Made by a program: the position numbers and the translations under genes
DNA from: Christiangramia lutea
GTDB lineage: Bacteria; Bacteroidota; Bacteroidia; Flavobacteriales; Flavobacteriaceae
Reading direction: 5' to 3'
Assembly (NCBI RefSeq): GCF_022489035.1
Contig: NZ_JAKVTV010000002.1
Location: 496,001-560,000, forward strand
Length of the DNA: 64,000 nucleotides
The notes under the pieces: generated by a model
Told to the model about the DNA's origin: nothing
The model's database searches: none
What the model saw: the letters and a program-made list of their open reading frames with translations, nothing else
Part shown: positions 49,680 through 59,591 of the stretch, piece by piece
How the letters are laid out: each line of letters starts with the position of its first letter
How positions within the stretch are numbered: the first letter of the stretch is position 1

Positions 49680-51077
49680 ATGGATTACAGAATAGAGAAA
49701 GATACTATGGGGGAAGTTAAAGTTCCTTCAGATAAATTATGGGGTGCCCAAACCGAACGTTCGCGAAACAATTTCAAGATCGGTCCGGCTTCTTCCATGC
49801 CGCTGGACATTATTTATGGATTTGCTTATCTAAAGAAAGCAGCTGCATATACGAATTGTGAATTGGGAGCTTTAACCGTAGACAAAAGAGATCTTATCGC
49901 CAAAGTTTGTGATGAGATCCTTGAAGGAAATCATGACGATCAATTTCCACTGGTGATCTGGCAAACAGGAAGCGGTACTCAAAGTAATATGAATGTGAAC
50001 GAGGTGGTAGCTAACCGGGCACATCAGTTAGCTGGAAAAACTATCGGCGAAGGAGAAAAAACACTTCAGCCTAATGATGATGTAAACAAATCTCAGTCTT
50101 CCAACGATACCTTTCCAACAGGAATGCATATTGCTGCTTATGCTAAAGTTACCAAGGTAACTTTGCCAGGCCTGAAGAAACTACGAAATACCCTTAAGCA
50201 AAAATCTGAAGATTTCAAAGAGACGGTAAAAATAGGGAGAACTCACTTCATGGATGCTACCCCCCTAACCCTTGGCCAGGAATTTAGCGGTTATGTTGCT
50301 CAACTGGATTACGGAATTAGGGCGCTGGAGAATACTCTTCCTCACCTGGCTGAACTTGCCTTAGGAGGAACTGCAGTTGGAACAGGCTTAAATACGCCTA
50401 AAGGATATTCAAAAAGAGTTGCTGAATTCATAGCGAAATTTACTGATATGCCATTTGTTTCTGCCGGTAATAAATTTGAAGCCCTGGCTGCCCATGATGC
50501 TTTTGTAGAAACCCACGGAGCATTAAAGCAATTGGCCGTTTCCTTAAATAAAATAGGAAACGATATTAGAATGCTGGCTTCCGGACCAAGGAGCGGAATT
50601 GGGGAGATCAATATCCCGGCAAACGAGCCAGGTTCCTCAATTATGCCCGGAAAAGTAAATCCTACCCAGTGTGAGGCATTAACCATGGTTTGTGCACAGG
50701 TAATAGGAAATGATACTACCATGAGTGTTGGAGGTATGCAGGGGCAGTTTGAACTGAATGTTTTCAAACCAGTGATGGCAAACGCGCTATTGCAAAGTGC
50801 TCAGCTTCTGGGAGATGCCTGTACTTCCTTCGAAGAGCACTGTGCAAAAGGTATTGAGGCGAATACTCCTAGAATTAAAGAACATCTAGAGAACTCTTTA
50901 ATGCTGGTAACTGCATTGAATACAAAAATTGGATATTATAAGGCGGCAGAAATTGCCAATACAGCACATAAAAATGGTACGACCCTGAAAGAGGAAGCCG
51001 CAAATCTTGGTTACGTAACCGAGGAGCAGTTCGACAAATGGGTAGACCCAAAAGATATGGTTGGAAATTTGAAATAG
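49680..51077 (+). CDS. fumC: Class II fumarate hydratase
   Basis: The 465-residue protein interconverts fumarate and malate in the TCA cycle. It starts [16 protein letters not shown] and contains [12 protein letters not shown], the substrate-site segment [15 protein letters not shown], and the signature [16 protein letters not shown] near residue 318 containing the catalytic Ser loop. It belongs to the iron-free, thermostable class II family. Length is normal. It has its own promoter and terminator. Confidence 0.97.
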   Translation: MDYRIEKDTMGEVKVPSDKLWGAQTERSRNNFKIGPASSMPLDIIYGFAYLKKAAAYTNCELGALTVDKRDLIAKVCDEILEGNHDDQFPLVIWQTGSGTQSNMNVNEVVANRAHQLAGKTIGEGEKTLQPNDDVNKSQSSNDTFPTGMHIAAYAKVTKVTLPGLKKLRNTLKQKSEDFKETVKIGRTHFMDATPLTLGQEFSGYVAQLDYGIRALENTLPHLAELALGGTAVGTGLNTPKGYSKRVAEFIAKFTDMPFVSAGNKFEALAAHDAFVETHGALKQLAVSLNKIGNDIRMLASGPRSGIGEINIPANEPGSSIMPGKVNPTQCEALTMVCAQVIGNDTTMSVGGMQGQFELNVFKPVMANALLQSAQLLGDACTSFEEHCAKGIEANTPRIKEHLENSLMLVTALNTKIGYYKAAEIANTAHKNGTTLKEEAANLGYVTEEQFDKWVDPKDMVGNLK

Positions 51078-51100
51078 AACCCTAAATATCTTGAAGTAAA

Positions 51101-51134
51101 TATAAAGCCCCTGAAATTTTCAGGGGCTTTATAT
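51101..51134. terminator. Terminator after fumC
   Basis: ATAAAGCCCCTGA (51102-51114) and TCAGGGGCTTTAT (51120-51132) form a perfect 13-bp stem with a 5-nt loop, between fumC and the convergent serine hydrolase gene. Confidence 0.85.
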
Positions 51135-51142
51135 TTCAATAT

Positions 51143-52561
51143 TCAATTATTTGCTTTCCTTCGGTTTCGTTCAATTTTTAATTTCAGTGTTCGTTTTTTT
51201 GGATTTAGCTCGAGGGCCTTTTGATAAGCTTCTTCCGCTTTTTCATACATCGTCAGGCTCTCGTAATTCTGACCTTTGATATCCCAAACCTCCCAGTCTT
51301 CGGGTAATTCCTCCACCATAATATCACTTAACTGATCGCTTACCTGCCAATTTTCATTGCCAAAATTAAGTCTTTCCAGCCAGTAAATATTCACGATATT
51401 AATTGGAAAACCTTCCGCCTTCAGAGAAACATATGCATCAACAAGATTTTCAGTTTTTCCAGATTCAATAAGATCGGCCAATTCATAAGCGATAGTTCTC
51501 TCGGGCTTCTTTAAAGGGAATCCAGGAAGCATCAATTTTAGCCCAATATCATCGTTTAGCTTACCTGAATTAGAGAGAATAACTACTCCGGTTTGGTTAT
51601 TCTTATTATAGCCAATGAAAGAAGTAAAGCCTCCGGTTCCACCATTATGAATTAAGATTTCAGAATTTCGACCTGGTTTCATAACAAACCAGCCGTCTTT
51701 AAAATTCAATTCGCTATTACCTAAATTTTTAATCCCGGTAGGTATCGTATTGTGAATGGTCCCAGGTTTAAAGATGTCATTGTTCTCTTTCCGAAATTTC
51801 AGGTAATTCAAAAGATCATGTGTGTTGCTAATAAGAGCTCCGGCATACCTGCTGGGGCCGTTAAAATGCCAGAACTTATTTCGTAAACCTAAATTGGTGG
51901 GTTGAGCAATATTTTCTTCACCAACGGAATGATCTAAATAGGTGTTTTTTAGTCCGGCCTTTTTCAATAATTCTCCCATCAACCTTTCGAAATCCTTACC
52001 CGTTTTTTTCTCCATAGCCCTTCCTAAAATTCCATATCCAAAATTTGAATAACTCCAGGTTTTTAAACTATCTGGTATGAATTCAAGAGTTTGTAATTCG
52101 CTTAAGAGTTTTTCTTTGGAATAATCATTATAGGGATCTGACCAGTCTTGAGGCGAAAACTCATTCGATAATCTTGGAACTCCCGAAGTATGATTTCTTA
52201 GTTCAGAAATTTTAATATTTTCCAGCGCATGGTTTTCAACCTCAGGAAAGAAATGAGAAAGTGAGGTATCCAGGTACTCTACTAAATGTTGCCTTACAAG
52301 AAACGCAGTAAAAGTCTTAGTAATCGATCCTATTTCATATAAAGTAAGACTATCTGGCTTTTTACCGGAATCATTGATTTCCCCAAAATTGTAATACATG
52401 GTCTCGCCTGATGGAAGCAAAATACCTAAAGAAATACCCGGATTTATTTCGAGTTCTGTTCTCCTGATAATTTCCTGTTGAATTTCTTCTGGTAGATCCT
52501 GAGCTGAAACCAGTAAACCACAGAAGATAAAGAGAAGGTTTACTATATTTTTAAATTTCAT
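51143..52561 (-). CDS. Secreted serine hydrolase (class C beta-lactamase/esterase family) with TPR tail
   Basis: The 472-residue protein has a signal peptide (about 1-21, LLFIFCGLLVSAQ). The hydrolase domain has nucleophile S79-I-T-K82 in IGSITKTF, YSNFGYG near 170 and HNGGTGGF near 302. This is the class C beta-lactamase, DD-peptidase and esterase superfamily. The C-terminus contains about two TPR-like repeats (near 410-470, SLTMYEKAEEAYQKALELNP). Many such fusions act on unknown substrates and are not true beta-lactamases. It is not beside the BlaI/M56 pair. Confidence 0.85.
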   Translation of the reverse strand: MKFKNIVNLLFIFCGLLVSAQDLPEEIQQEIIRRTELEINPGISLGILLPSGETMYYNFGEINDSGKKPDSLTLYEIGSITKTFTAFLVRQHLVEYLDTSLSHFFPEVENHALENIKISELRNHTSGVPRLSNEFSPQDWSDPYNDYSKEKLLSELQTLEFIPDSLKTWSYSNFGYGILGRAMEKKTGKDFERLMGELLKKAGLKNTYLDHSVGEENIAQPTNLGLRNKFWHFNGPSRYAGALISNTHDLLNYLKFRKENNDIFKPGTIHNTIPTGIKNLGNSELNFKDGWFVMKPGRNSEILIHNGGTGGFTSFIGYNKNNQTGVVILSNSGKLNDDIGLKLMLPGFPLKKPERTIAYELADLIESGKTENLVDAYVSLKAEGFPINIVNIYWLERLNFGNENWQVSDQLSDIMVEELPEDWEVWDIKGQNYESLTMYEKAEEAYQKALELNPKKRTLKLKIERNRRKANN

Positions 52562-52614
52562 TTCAGTTTAATTTATCTATAAAACCTTCCCAGGATTAAT
52601 TGACTTTAAAATGC

Positions 52615-55600
52615 CTAATTTTTGGCGAAATGCTTTTTGAATTTCCAGTAAGACAATCCTCCCAGAAGAGCCACAACTGCGATTGAGTAATAAACAAAAC
52701 TTGGAGTGATCACCTTATCTCCACTTGCATAAGAATGTAAACCACTTAAATAGAAGTTTACACCAAAATAGGTCATCATAATACTTGCAAATGCAACAAT
52801 GGCCATCAGGTTAAAGAACCAGCGACTTCTCAAGCCAGGCACCAGTCTCATATGAATCACAAATGCATAAACAAAAATACTAATTAGCGCCCAGGTCTCT
52901 TTTGGATCCCAGCCCCAGTATCTTCCCCAGCTTTCATTAGCCCATTGCCCGCCTAAAAAGTTACCTATTGTAAGCATAACAAGGCCAACGGTGAGAGCCA
53001 TTTCAGTGATCACAGTGATTTCATGAATATTGATCTCCATTTTCTTCTTGTTCTCCTCATTTGTAAGTATCATGAGTATAAGCGCTACCGCACCCAGGAT
53101 CATTCCCAGGGTGAACGGGCCGTAACTACCAACGATTACGGAAACGTGTATCATTAACCAGTAGGAATCCAGTACAGGCTGTAGGTTTGCAATGGCGGGA
53201 TCCATCCAGTTCCAGTGCGCGATCATAAGTATCATTGAAGTAACAAAGGCAGTTGATGCTATGGTTAAATTCGATTTTCTACCGAAGGCAAGTCCGAAGA
53301 ACATCGTAGCCCAGGCCACATAGATCATAGACTCATACGCATCACTCCATGGTGCATGACCAGAAATATACCATCTGGCAGCAAGGCCGGCTGTATGCAC
53401 CACAAATAAAACGATAATTGCTCCAGCACTTATATTAATAAGCCCTCGTATGAATTCATTGTCTTTAAATATCTGAACAATCACAAATACCAGCATTAAT
53501 AATCCGGCCGACATATACATCCAGAATAGATTTCTGAAAACATCATATTTATTATAAAGAATTTCGGCGTTCACCTTTTCTTCTGAAGGCATCACTTCAC
53601 TACCAAATTTGGTTTGGTAACTTTTTATGCTTTCCAGATATTGATCAGCTTTCGAATAATCACCAGTTTCTCTTGCAGTCCTCAGGGCGTTCATATATAA
53701 TGGAAGGATCTGCTTGGTATAAACCGAATCCATACCGGTTAAATTAGCCTCTTCAACCTCTGGATAAGAAACCCATTTATTATTATCATCTTCCGGAATT
53801 GGGAAGATCTTCAATACTTTTCCCTGTACTGCCTGGTAAAGCAGGTTGACTTTCTTATCTGTTTCGATGAAATCTTTTTGAAACTGATTTGGAACGGCCG
53901 CTTTATAAGCTCCTTCTAAAACAGGAGATAATTTATAATTACCTCTTTGGTCGAAGAAATCGGTTAAAGCTAAATATTTCTTCCCTTCCTCAACTCCGAG
54001 CATATTATGAAGACTGTCATTATGCTTTTTTACATATATAAGCGGAGCCTGGTACCAGAATACCGGATTTTCAGTGATCGATACAAGCACCTGATCTGAG
54101 GTTAAACCGGCATATTCATCACTTTTACTCAGTTTTCTTAGCAACTCTGAAGAATAGGTATTCGCAGGTTTCATTCTCCCTCCTGCATCCTGAATAATGA
54201 GCCTTCCGAATTTTGCGGCGTGTTCTTTACTTACCGCGTTTTTGGTAATAATGCTGTCTATCTGGGAAATTTCAGCATCTATATGATCGTGATCTTCATC
54301 TTGGGCATTCATTCCGAAAGAAGCCACAAATAGCAACAATATAGTCGCCAGAGATTTTTTACGTTTTTTAATCTTCTTCAATGTCTTTTCAAGATGTCCG
54401 AATCTTGAATTCTTGTCAAATAATATCCACATTAATCCAAAATATAACAGGAAGTAACCTATATAGGTAATCCAGGTTCCCCAGAAATCACGATTTACTG
54501 AAAGTACGGTTCCCTTCTCATCAGGTTGAAAACTGGACTGGAAAAACCTGTAGCCCTGCTCGTCTAGCACATGATTCATATAGATATCGTAAGGCTCGGG
54601 TTCTTCTCCCTCTTTAATGATTTCAACTTTACTTTTAAAGGATGCATAACCAGGAGTTGGTCTGTCTGCTGTTCCGGGATATTTTTCCGCAATAAAATCG
54701 TTCAATTTTAAAGCGAATGGAAGTTCTCTTTCAATGCTACCGTAATTCAGGAAAATCTCAAGTCCAGCAAGATTAACCTGCACTGGATCTGCTACAATTC
54801 CCTGGCCTCCCAGTAAGGTCAAAGTTTCAGACTCACCTTCTGAAGTCACCTTTACCGTCACGGCGTCCATGTCTTCCTTGGTCTTCGGATTTGTAGGAAC
54901 TATATCATACTCCCCTTTAATGACAGGTTCTGGAATTACAAATTGCATTGCTCCCAGGTTATAAAGAGATCGCAACATCAGGGTTTGTGTAGAATCTTTT
55001 ACCAATTCCCCCTGTTTTTGATCGGCCATTCTCATATAGGTACCATCAAATGGTGAATCGATAAGGTATTCGCCTTCTTCAGTTAACTGAATATTAATCG
55101 CTCCATCCTGCGGACTATTCAGTGTAAAAAGAACATTATGAATATTACTAACCTCTCCTTGTTTCAGGTAGTGATCATGACGATTACCGTCACCAGCTTC
55201 TACGATCTTAAGATAATTCTCACCATCTTCAGTTGGTACCAGAGCTTCTTCAGCACCGTGAATGAAATTGGTTACCTCGAACTTAACCGGCTGACCGTTA
55301 AAATCTGTATTCAGTTTATAATCATTTTCAACCTCAGGCCCGAACAGAACGTCTTCCTGTAAAACCCGCCTTCTGGCATTTCCATCAATCTCACCATCGA
55401 TAAAAAATGTGAGGTAAGATTCCTGGCTCATAAAAGTATTCGTGGTTTCCCCTTCCCTAATCGGCATTATTCCTTCATAACTAATGTATCGGGTTACAAA
55501 GGCACCAATTAAGATCAAGATAAAAGCAAGGTGAAGCAACAGGGTGCTCCATTTCTCTTTTTTATAAAGCTGGTAACGCTTAATATTACCAATAAAATTG

Positions 55601-55779
55601 ATCAAAAGGAAAAGCATGATCCCCTCAAACCACCAGGTATTATAAATCAGGATTCTTGCGGTCTCAATACTATACCAACTTTCTATAAATGTACCCATGG
55701 CCATGGCTACTGCGAAAATTATAAATAAAACGGCCATAATGCGGGTAGAAAAAAGGATAGAGGCTATTTTTTTCTGCAT
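52615..55779 (-). CDS. Fused cytochrome c assembly protein CcsBA (ResB-CcsA)
   Basis: The 1054-residue protein combines a ResB/CcsB-like N-terminal half (hydrophobic segments near 10-30, 45-65, 75-92, then a large periplasmic domain and another segment near 432-452) with a CcsA-like C-terminal half of about eight hydrophobic segments (from about 715). It contains the heme-handling WWD motif in WGRYWGWDPKETWALIS and His residues flanking it. CcsBA exports heme and attaches it to apocytochrome c in system II. The fusion is the normal form in Bacteroidota. About 200 residues (around 490-710) form an extra periplasmic insertion between the two halves. Confidence 0.92.
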   Translation of the reverse strand: MQKKIASILFSTRIMAVLFIIFAVAMAMGTFIESWYSIETARILIYNTWWFEGIMLFLLINFIGNIKRYQLYKKEKWSTLLLHLAFILILIGAFVTRYISYEGIMPIREGETTNTFMSQESYLTFFIDGEIDGNARRRVLQEDVLFGPEVENDYKLNTDFNGQPVKFEVTNFIHGAEEALVPTEDGENYLKIVEAGDGNRHDHYLKQGEVSNIHNVLFTLNSPQDGAINIQLTEEGEYLIDSPFDGTYMRMADQKQGELVKDSTQTLMLRSLYNLGAMQFVIPEPVIKGEYDIVPTNPKTKEDMDAVTVKVTSEGESETLTLLGGQGIVADPVQVNLAGLEIFLNYGSIERELPFALKLNDFIAEKYPGTADRPTPGYASFKSKVEIIKEGEEPEPYDIYMNHVLDEQGYRFFQSSFQPDEKGTVLSVNRDFWGTWITYIGYFLLYFGLMWILFDKNSRFGHLEKTLKKIKKRKKSLATILLLFVASFGMNAQDEDHDHIDAEISQIDSIITKNAVSKEHAAKFGRLIIQDAGGRMKPANTYSSELLRKLSKSDEYAGLTSDQVLVSITENPVFWYQAPLIYVKKHNDSLHNMLGVEEGKKYLALTDFFDQRGNYKLSPVLEGAYKAAVPNQFQKDFIETDKKVNLLYQAVQGKVLKIFPIPEDDNNKWVSYPEVEEANLTGMDSVYTKQILPLYMNALRTARETGDYSKADQYLESIKSYQTKFGSEVMPSEEKVNAEILYNKYDVFRNLFWMYMSAGLLMLVFVIVQIFKDNEFIRGLINISAGAIIVLFVVHTAGLAARWYISGHAPWSDAYESMIYVAWATMFFGLAFGRKSNLTIASTAFVTSMILMIAHWNWMDPAIANLQPVLDSYWLMIHVSVIVGSYGPFTLGMILGAVALILMILTNEENKKKMEINIHEITVITEMALTVGLVMLTIGNFLGGQWANESWGRYWGWDPKETWALISIFVYAFVIHMRLVPGLRSRWFFNLMAIVAFASIMMTYFGVNFYLSGLHSYASGDKVITPSFVYYSIAVVALLGGLSYWKFKKHFAKN

Positions 55780-55895
55780 GGAAGAAGTGTCATTTTAACG
55801 GCTGCAAATTTAACGATTTATTATCAGTTTTCAGGGCTTATCCCTGTTCAATCTCCAGTGCACAAATGTTAATTTCACTCGCATGAAATTTTTGG

Positions 55896-55903
55896 TATTT
55901 TAG
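55896..55903 (+). promoter_or_regulatory. Possible -7 element just before the DUF2520 gene (TATTTTAG)
   Basis: TATTTTAG differs from TAnnTTTG by one base. Its position predicts a start at about 55907, one base before ATG 55908, which would make the message nearly leaderless. Weak. Confidence 0.25.
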
Positions 55904-55907
55904 CCGC

Positions 55908-56669
55908 ATGATTAAAGTGGTAATTATTGGTGCGGGAAATGTGGCATTTCACTTATACCAAAGCTTTTCCCAGAATGAGCAATTCGATGTGATCCAGGTT
56001 TTTAACCGAAATAAAGCTCACTTGGATTTTGTTAATGACCCAAAACGGAGAATATCACATCTCGAAGAGGTAAAAGATGCAGACCTTTATCTGGTAGCCA
56101 TAAAAGACGAAGCTATAGAGGAGGTTGCGAAAGAACTCGAGCTTAAAACTGGTATTATCGCACATACATCCGGTAGTCAGCCCATGGAAGTACTGACGAA
56201 ATACGAAAACCATGGAGTTTTCTATCCTTTACAGACTTTCTCCAAGAATAAACCTGTGAATTTTAAGGATATTCCTGTTTGTCTGGAGGCAAATTCCCAG
56301 GAAAACTTAAAATCCTTGAAAAAAATAGCTGCACAAATAAGCGACAAGGTTTTTGAGGTAGATTCAGAACAACGAAAAGCACTGCATGTTTCTGCGGTTT
56401 TTGTGAATAATTTCAGCAATCATCTTTTCGCTTTAGCCGATGATTATTGCAAAAAAAATGATCTTCCTTTCGAGATCCTAAAACCGCTCATCAAAGAAAC
56501 CTTCTCTAAGATTGAGACCCTGGATCCATTTTCAGCCCAAACAGGACCTGCTTTAAGAAATGATCAAAAAACTATTTCTGCTCATCTGGAATTGCTGGAT
56601 GATGACAAAAAAAAGATATATACTATATTAACCGAATCTATTCAAAAACTACATGGAAAAGAGTTATAA
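55908..56669 (+). CDS. Rossmann-like and DUF2520 domain protein
   Basis: The 253-residue protein starts MIKVVIIGAGNVAFHLYQSF, with the NAD(P)-binding GAGNVA motif, and has the segment GIIAHTSGSQPMEVL. A C-terminal helical domain (about 135-253) fits DUF2520, with HVSAVFVNNFSNHLF and FSAQTGPALRND. Its reaction is unknown but probably an NADP-dependent reductase. It heads a co-oriented run of genes: it overlaps kdsC by 17 bases, and UbiA and Maf genes follow within 8 bases of each other. Confidence 0.85.
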   Translation: MIKVVIIGAGNVAFHLYQSFSQNEQFDVIQVFNRNKAHLDFVNDPKRRISHLEEVKDADLYLVAIKDEAIEEVAKELELKTGIIAHTSGSQPMEVLTKYENHGVFYPLQTFSKNKPVNFKDIPVCLEANSQENLKSLKKIAAQISDKVFEVDSEQRKALHVSAVFVNNFSNHLFALADDYCKKNDLPFEILKPLIKETFSKIETLDPFSAQTGPALRNDQKTISAHLELLDDDKKKIYTILTESIQKLHGKEL

Positions 56670-57168
56670 AGAGCATCTAAACCAGATAAAAACATTTGTA
56701 TTTGATGTTGACGGCGTACTTACCGACGGGAATATTCAAATTTCAACCAAAGGCGAATTACTAAGAACCATGAATACCAAAGATGGTTATGCCATGAAAA
56801 TGGCGCATAATGCCGGTTATACCGTTTGCATTATTAGCGGTGGAAAAAACGAAGGTGTTCGTGCCCGCTTACGTGATCTAGGCATCACCGATATTTACCT
56901 GGGAGTAAGTGATAAGGTAGAACAAATGGATGAATTCTTTGATATCTACGGAATAAGACCCGAGGAGGTTCTTTATATGGGTGATGATATACCAGATTAC
57001 TATCCTATGAAACTTGTAGGATTACCTTGTTGTCCCCAGGATGCTGTTCCTGAAGTAAAAGAAGTATCGCTTTATGTTTCTCATCAAAAAGGTGGAGAAG
57101 GATGCGTAAGAGACGTTATAGAGCAGGTGATGAAAGTTCAGGGTAAATGGATCGATAAAAATTCTTAA
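56653..57168 (+). CDS. kdsC: KdsC-type HAD phosphatase (3-deoxy-D-manno-octulosonate 8-phosphatase)
   Basis: The 171-residue HAD protein lacks a cap domain. Catalytic D18 and D20 lie in FVFDVDGVLTDG, then IISGG, and MGDDIPDYYPM carries the acidic motif. KdsC removes phosphate from Kdo-8-phosphate, giving Kdo for the lipopolysaccharide core. Its presence agrees with the lipid A genes elsewhere in the window. It starts inside the end of the DUF2520 gene, 17 bases overlapping, so the two are coupled. Confidence 0.88.
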   Translation: MEKSYKEHLNQIKTFVFDVDGVLTDGNIQISTKGELLRTMNTKDGYAMKMAHNAGYTVCIISGGKNEGVRARLRDLGITDIYLGVSDKVEQMDEFFDIYGIRPEEVLYMGDDIPDYYPMKLVGLPCCPQDAVPEVKEVSLYVSHQKGGEGCVRDVIEQVMKVQGKWIDKNS

Positions 57169-57175
57169 TTACAAC

Positions 57176-58090
57176 ATGTTGAACTACCTCAAACTGGTAA
57201 GGGCTGGAAACCTCGTATTCATTGCTCTTACGATGTTTCTTATCAAATACGGACTTTTCGAACCATTTGGGGTTTCCATCACCTTAAACCTGTTTGGTTT
57301 TTCAATGCTGGTACTCGCTGTGGTCTTGGTTGCTGCCGGAGGTTACGTCATCAACGACATTTTTGATGTTCAGGCCGATCTAAAAAACAAACCCGATCGT
57401 ACCTTCATAAAGAATAAGATCTCAGAAAAGTCGGCCTACCGACTTTTCTTTGTTCTAACGATTATTGGAGTCGGGCTTGGTTTTTATCTTTCGAATATGA
57501 TAGGCAAGCCGGGATTCACGGCCTTTTTTATATTCGGTTCTGCTATTCTATACTTATATAATTCGCAGTTCCAGCAGACTATCCTGGTAGGCAATATTTT
57601 GGTTAGCCTAATTGTAGGTCTTATTCCTATTGGTGTAGGCTTATACGATCTTCTTCCGGCTATCAATTCTGAAAATCAACAAACCCAGTCTACCATCTTT
57701 TCTATTCTGATAGACTATTCCATTTTTGCTTTTCTGATCAATTTCTTAAGAGAGATCGTTAAGGATCAGCAGGATATTAATGGAGATTACAATGCAGGCT
57801 ATAAAACCCTGCCTATTGTTTTCGGAAAGAGCCGAACCAATAAAATCTTATTTGTAATTGGCCTTATCCCACTAGGATTTTTGATCTACTACATTTATCA
57901 ATACCTTTTTGAAAATACCAGAGCCGTAGTTTATACACTATTTTTGCTGGTAGCCCCACTACTCTATTTTCAGATTAATATCTGGACTGCGGAAAAGAAA
58001 ACCGAATTTGCTTTGCTAAGTAAGATATTAAAAGCCGTCCTTTTCTTCGGGTTAATTTCTATAGGTTTATTGCAATTCATATTATTATAA
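57176..58090 (+). CDS. UbiA-family prenyltransferase
   Basis: The 304-residue membrane protein has about eight or nine hydrophobic segments. Both Asp-rich motifs of the family are seen: NDIFDVQADLKNKPDR near 62 and DQQDINGDYNAGYKTLP near 196. These bind prenyl diphosphate through magnesium. The Bacteroidota subgroup is usually called geranylgeranylglycerol-phosphate geranylgeranyltransferase; the real acceptor is not known from sequence. It starts 7 bases after kdsC and ends 3 bases before maf. Confidence 0.85.
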   Translation: MLNYLKLVRAGNLVFIALTMFLIKYGLFEPFGVSITLNLFGFSMLVLAVVLVAAGGYVINDIFDVQADLKNKPDRTFIKNKISEKSAYRLFFVLTIIGVGLGFYLSNMIGKPGFTAFFIFGSAILYLYNSQFQQTILVGNILVSLIVGLIPIGVGLYDLLPAINSENQQTQSTIFSILIDYSIFAFLINFLREIVKDQQDINGDYNAGYKTLPIVFGKSRTNKILFVIGLIPLGFLIYYIYQYLFENTRAVVYTLFLLVAPLLYFQINIWTAEKKTEFALLSKILKAVLFFGLISIGLLQFILL

Positions 58091-58093
58091 ATT

Positions 58094-58681
58094 ATGCTGA
58101 AAGAATTCATTAAAAATCACGAGATCATACTGGCCTCAGGTTCCCCGAGAAGACATAAGTTCTTTCAGGAACTGGAAATTCCGGTTACGATAGACGTTAG
58201 GCCAATTGATGAAGTTTATCCTGAAAATCTGAAAAAAGAGGATATCACCAATTATCTAGCTGTTTTAAAAGCCAAGGCTTTTAAAAACCTGGAAACAAAT
58301 CAAATTTTGATCACCAGTGATACCATTGTGTATAATGATGGGAAAGCTCTTGGAAAACCTTCAGATCATGCCCAGGCGGTAAGTATGATCAAATCTTTAT
58401 CTGGGAAAGAACATGATGTGATCACCTCAGTTTGCTTTACAACTTCAAATTCTCAAAAGGTTTTGAATTATACTACAAAAGTGTTTTTTACAGAATTGAG
58501 CGATGAGGAAATAGATTATTATGTAACCAACTACAAGCCGTTCGATAAGGCCGGTGGTTATGCCATTCAGGAATGGATAGGTTTGATAGGCATCGAAAAG
58601 ATTGAAGGCAGTTACTTTAATGTTGTAGGTTTACCTACACAAATGGTATATAAAACCCTCAGGGAATTATTGGAAATCTGA
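58094..58681 (+). CDS. maf: Maf-family nucleotide pyrophosphatase
   Basis: The 195-residue protein has the Maf start region ILASGSPRRHKFFQEL, ITSDTIVYNDGKALGKPSD, and FDKAGGYAIQEWIG. Maf proteins hydrolyse nucleoside triphosphates (dTTP/UTP group in the YhdE type), removing unwanted nucleotides, and affect septum formation in some species. It follows the UbiA gene with 3 bases between and sits within the same operon. Confidence 0.93.
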   Translation: MLKEFIKNHEIILASGSPRRHKFFQELEIPVTIDVRPIDEVYPENLKKEDITNYLAVLKAKAFKNLETNQILITSDTIVYNDGKALGKPSDHAQAVSMIKSLSGKEHDVITSVCFTTSNSQKVLNYTTKVFFTELSDEEIDYYVTNYKPFDKAGGYAIQEWIGLIGIEKIEGSYFNVVGLPTQMVYKTLRELLEI

Positions 58682-58703
58682 TTTTTGTATTTTTAAAAGA
58701 AAA

Positions 58704-59591
58704 ATGAGAATTACCGCATTCTTCCTTGGCTCTATATTGATCCTGGCATCCTGTGCCCGGTCTTCCCAGGAAAAAAAATCACTTAATTTATCCCAGGAAT
58801 TCAAAGATTACTGGTATTCCGGAACTGCGGAGATCACTTCCTATGAACTGGAACAGGCCAGGTATGGTGAAATTAGAACCGGAGAAGCCGTACTCATTTA
58901 TGTAACAGAAGATTTTCTTCCCGAGGAACAGGTGAAGGCAAATTCTTCAGAATCTGAGAATATTTCGGTTTTAAAACTGAATGCTACGAAAAAATTCCTG
59001 ACCGGGATTTACCCCTACAGTATCATGCAAAGCAGTTTTTATCCACTTGACGGAACAGAGCATGCACTAAAAGTTTCAGCCTCTATTCAGGAATGGTGCG
59101 GACAGGTTTATACACAACTAAACAATAGAAATAATTTTGAGGTTACTAGCCACTCCTACTTTCAAGGGGAAGCAGATCTGGATTTCAGTCTTGAAAAGAC
59201 TTACCTGGAAAATGAGATTTGGAATGTTTTAAGAATAGACCCGGATAGTGTACCTGTGGGAAATTTTAAAATGATCCCATCCTTAGAATATTTGAGACTT
59301 AGCCACAAAGAAATAAAGGCTTATGCTGCTACCGGAGAGTTCTACACTATAGAAAATTTCAACATCTATACCCTGGAATACCCGGAACTTGAAAGAGTAT
59401 TGAAGATTTATTTCAGTAGGGGCTTTCCATATTCCATAGAAAAATGGGAGGAATCCTATCCTTCAGGCTTTGGTGAAAATGTGGAAATATTAACTTCAAA
59501 GGCGGTTAAAAAAGCACAAATTAAGACGGATTACTGGAATAAAAATTCGAATAAAAATCTACCTTTACGGCAAAAACTGGAGTTAAATTAA
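58704..59591 (+). CDS. Lipoprotein of unknown function (295 aa)
   Basis: The lipobox is visible: MRITAFFLGSILILASC with Cys17, followed by ARSSQEKKSLNLSQEF. The rest is an unrecognised soluble domain, with segments such as SGTAEITSYELEQARYGEIR and IQEWCGQVYTQLNNRNNFE. Similar lipoproteins are frequent in Flavobacteriia next to Maf. It overlaps the MscS gene start by one base (TAATG), suggesting a functional link with that channel. It starts 22 bases after maf. Confidence 0.75.
   Translation: MRITAFFLGSILILASCARSSQEKKSLNLSQEFKDYWYSGTAEITSYELEQARYGEIRTGEAVLIYVTEDFLPEEQVKANSSESENISVLKLNATKKFLTGIYPYSIMQSSFYPLDGTEHALKVSASIQEWCGQVYTQLNNRNNFEVTSHSYFQGEADLDFSLEKTYLENEIWNVLRIDPDSVPVGNFKMIPSLEYLRLSHKEIKAYAATGEFYTIENFNIYTLEYPELERVLKIYFSRGFPYSIEKWEESYPSGFGENVEILTSKAVKKAQIKTDYWNKNSNKNLPLRQKLELN

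Noticed and set aside
52615-55779. Apparent fusion or frameshift error in the cytochrome assembly gene
   Set aside because: The ResB-CcsA fusion is the regular Bacteroidota form and the frame is continuous.
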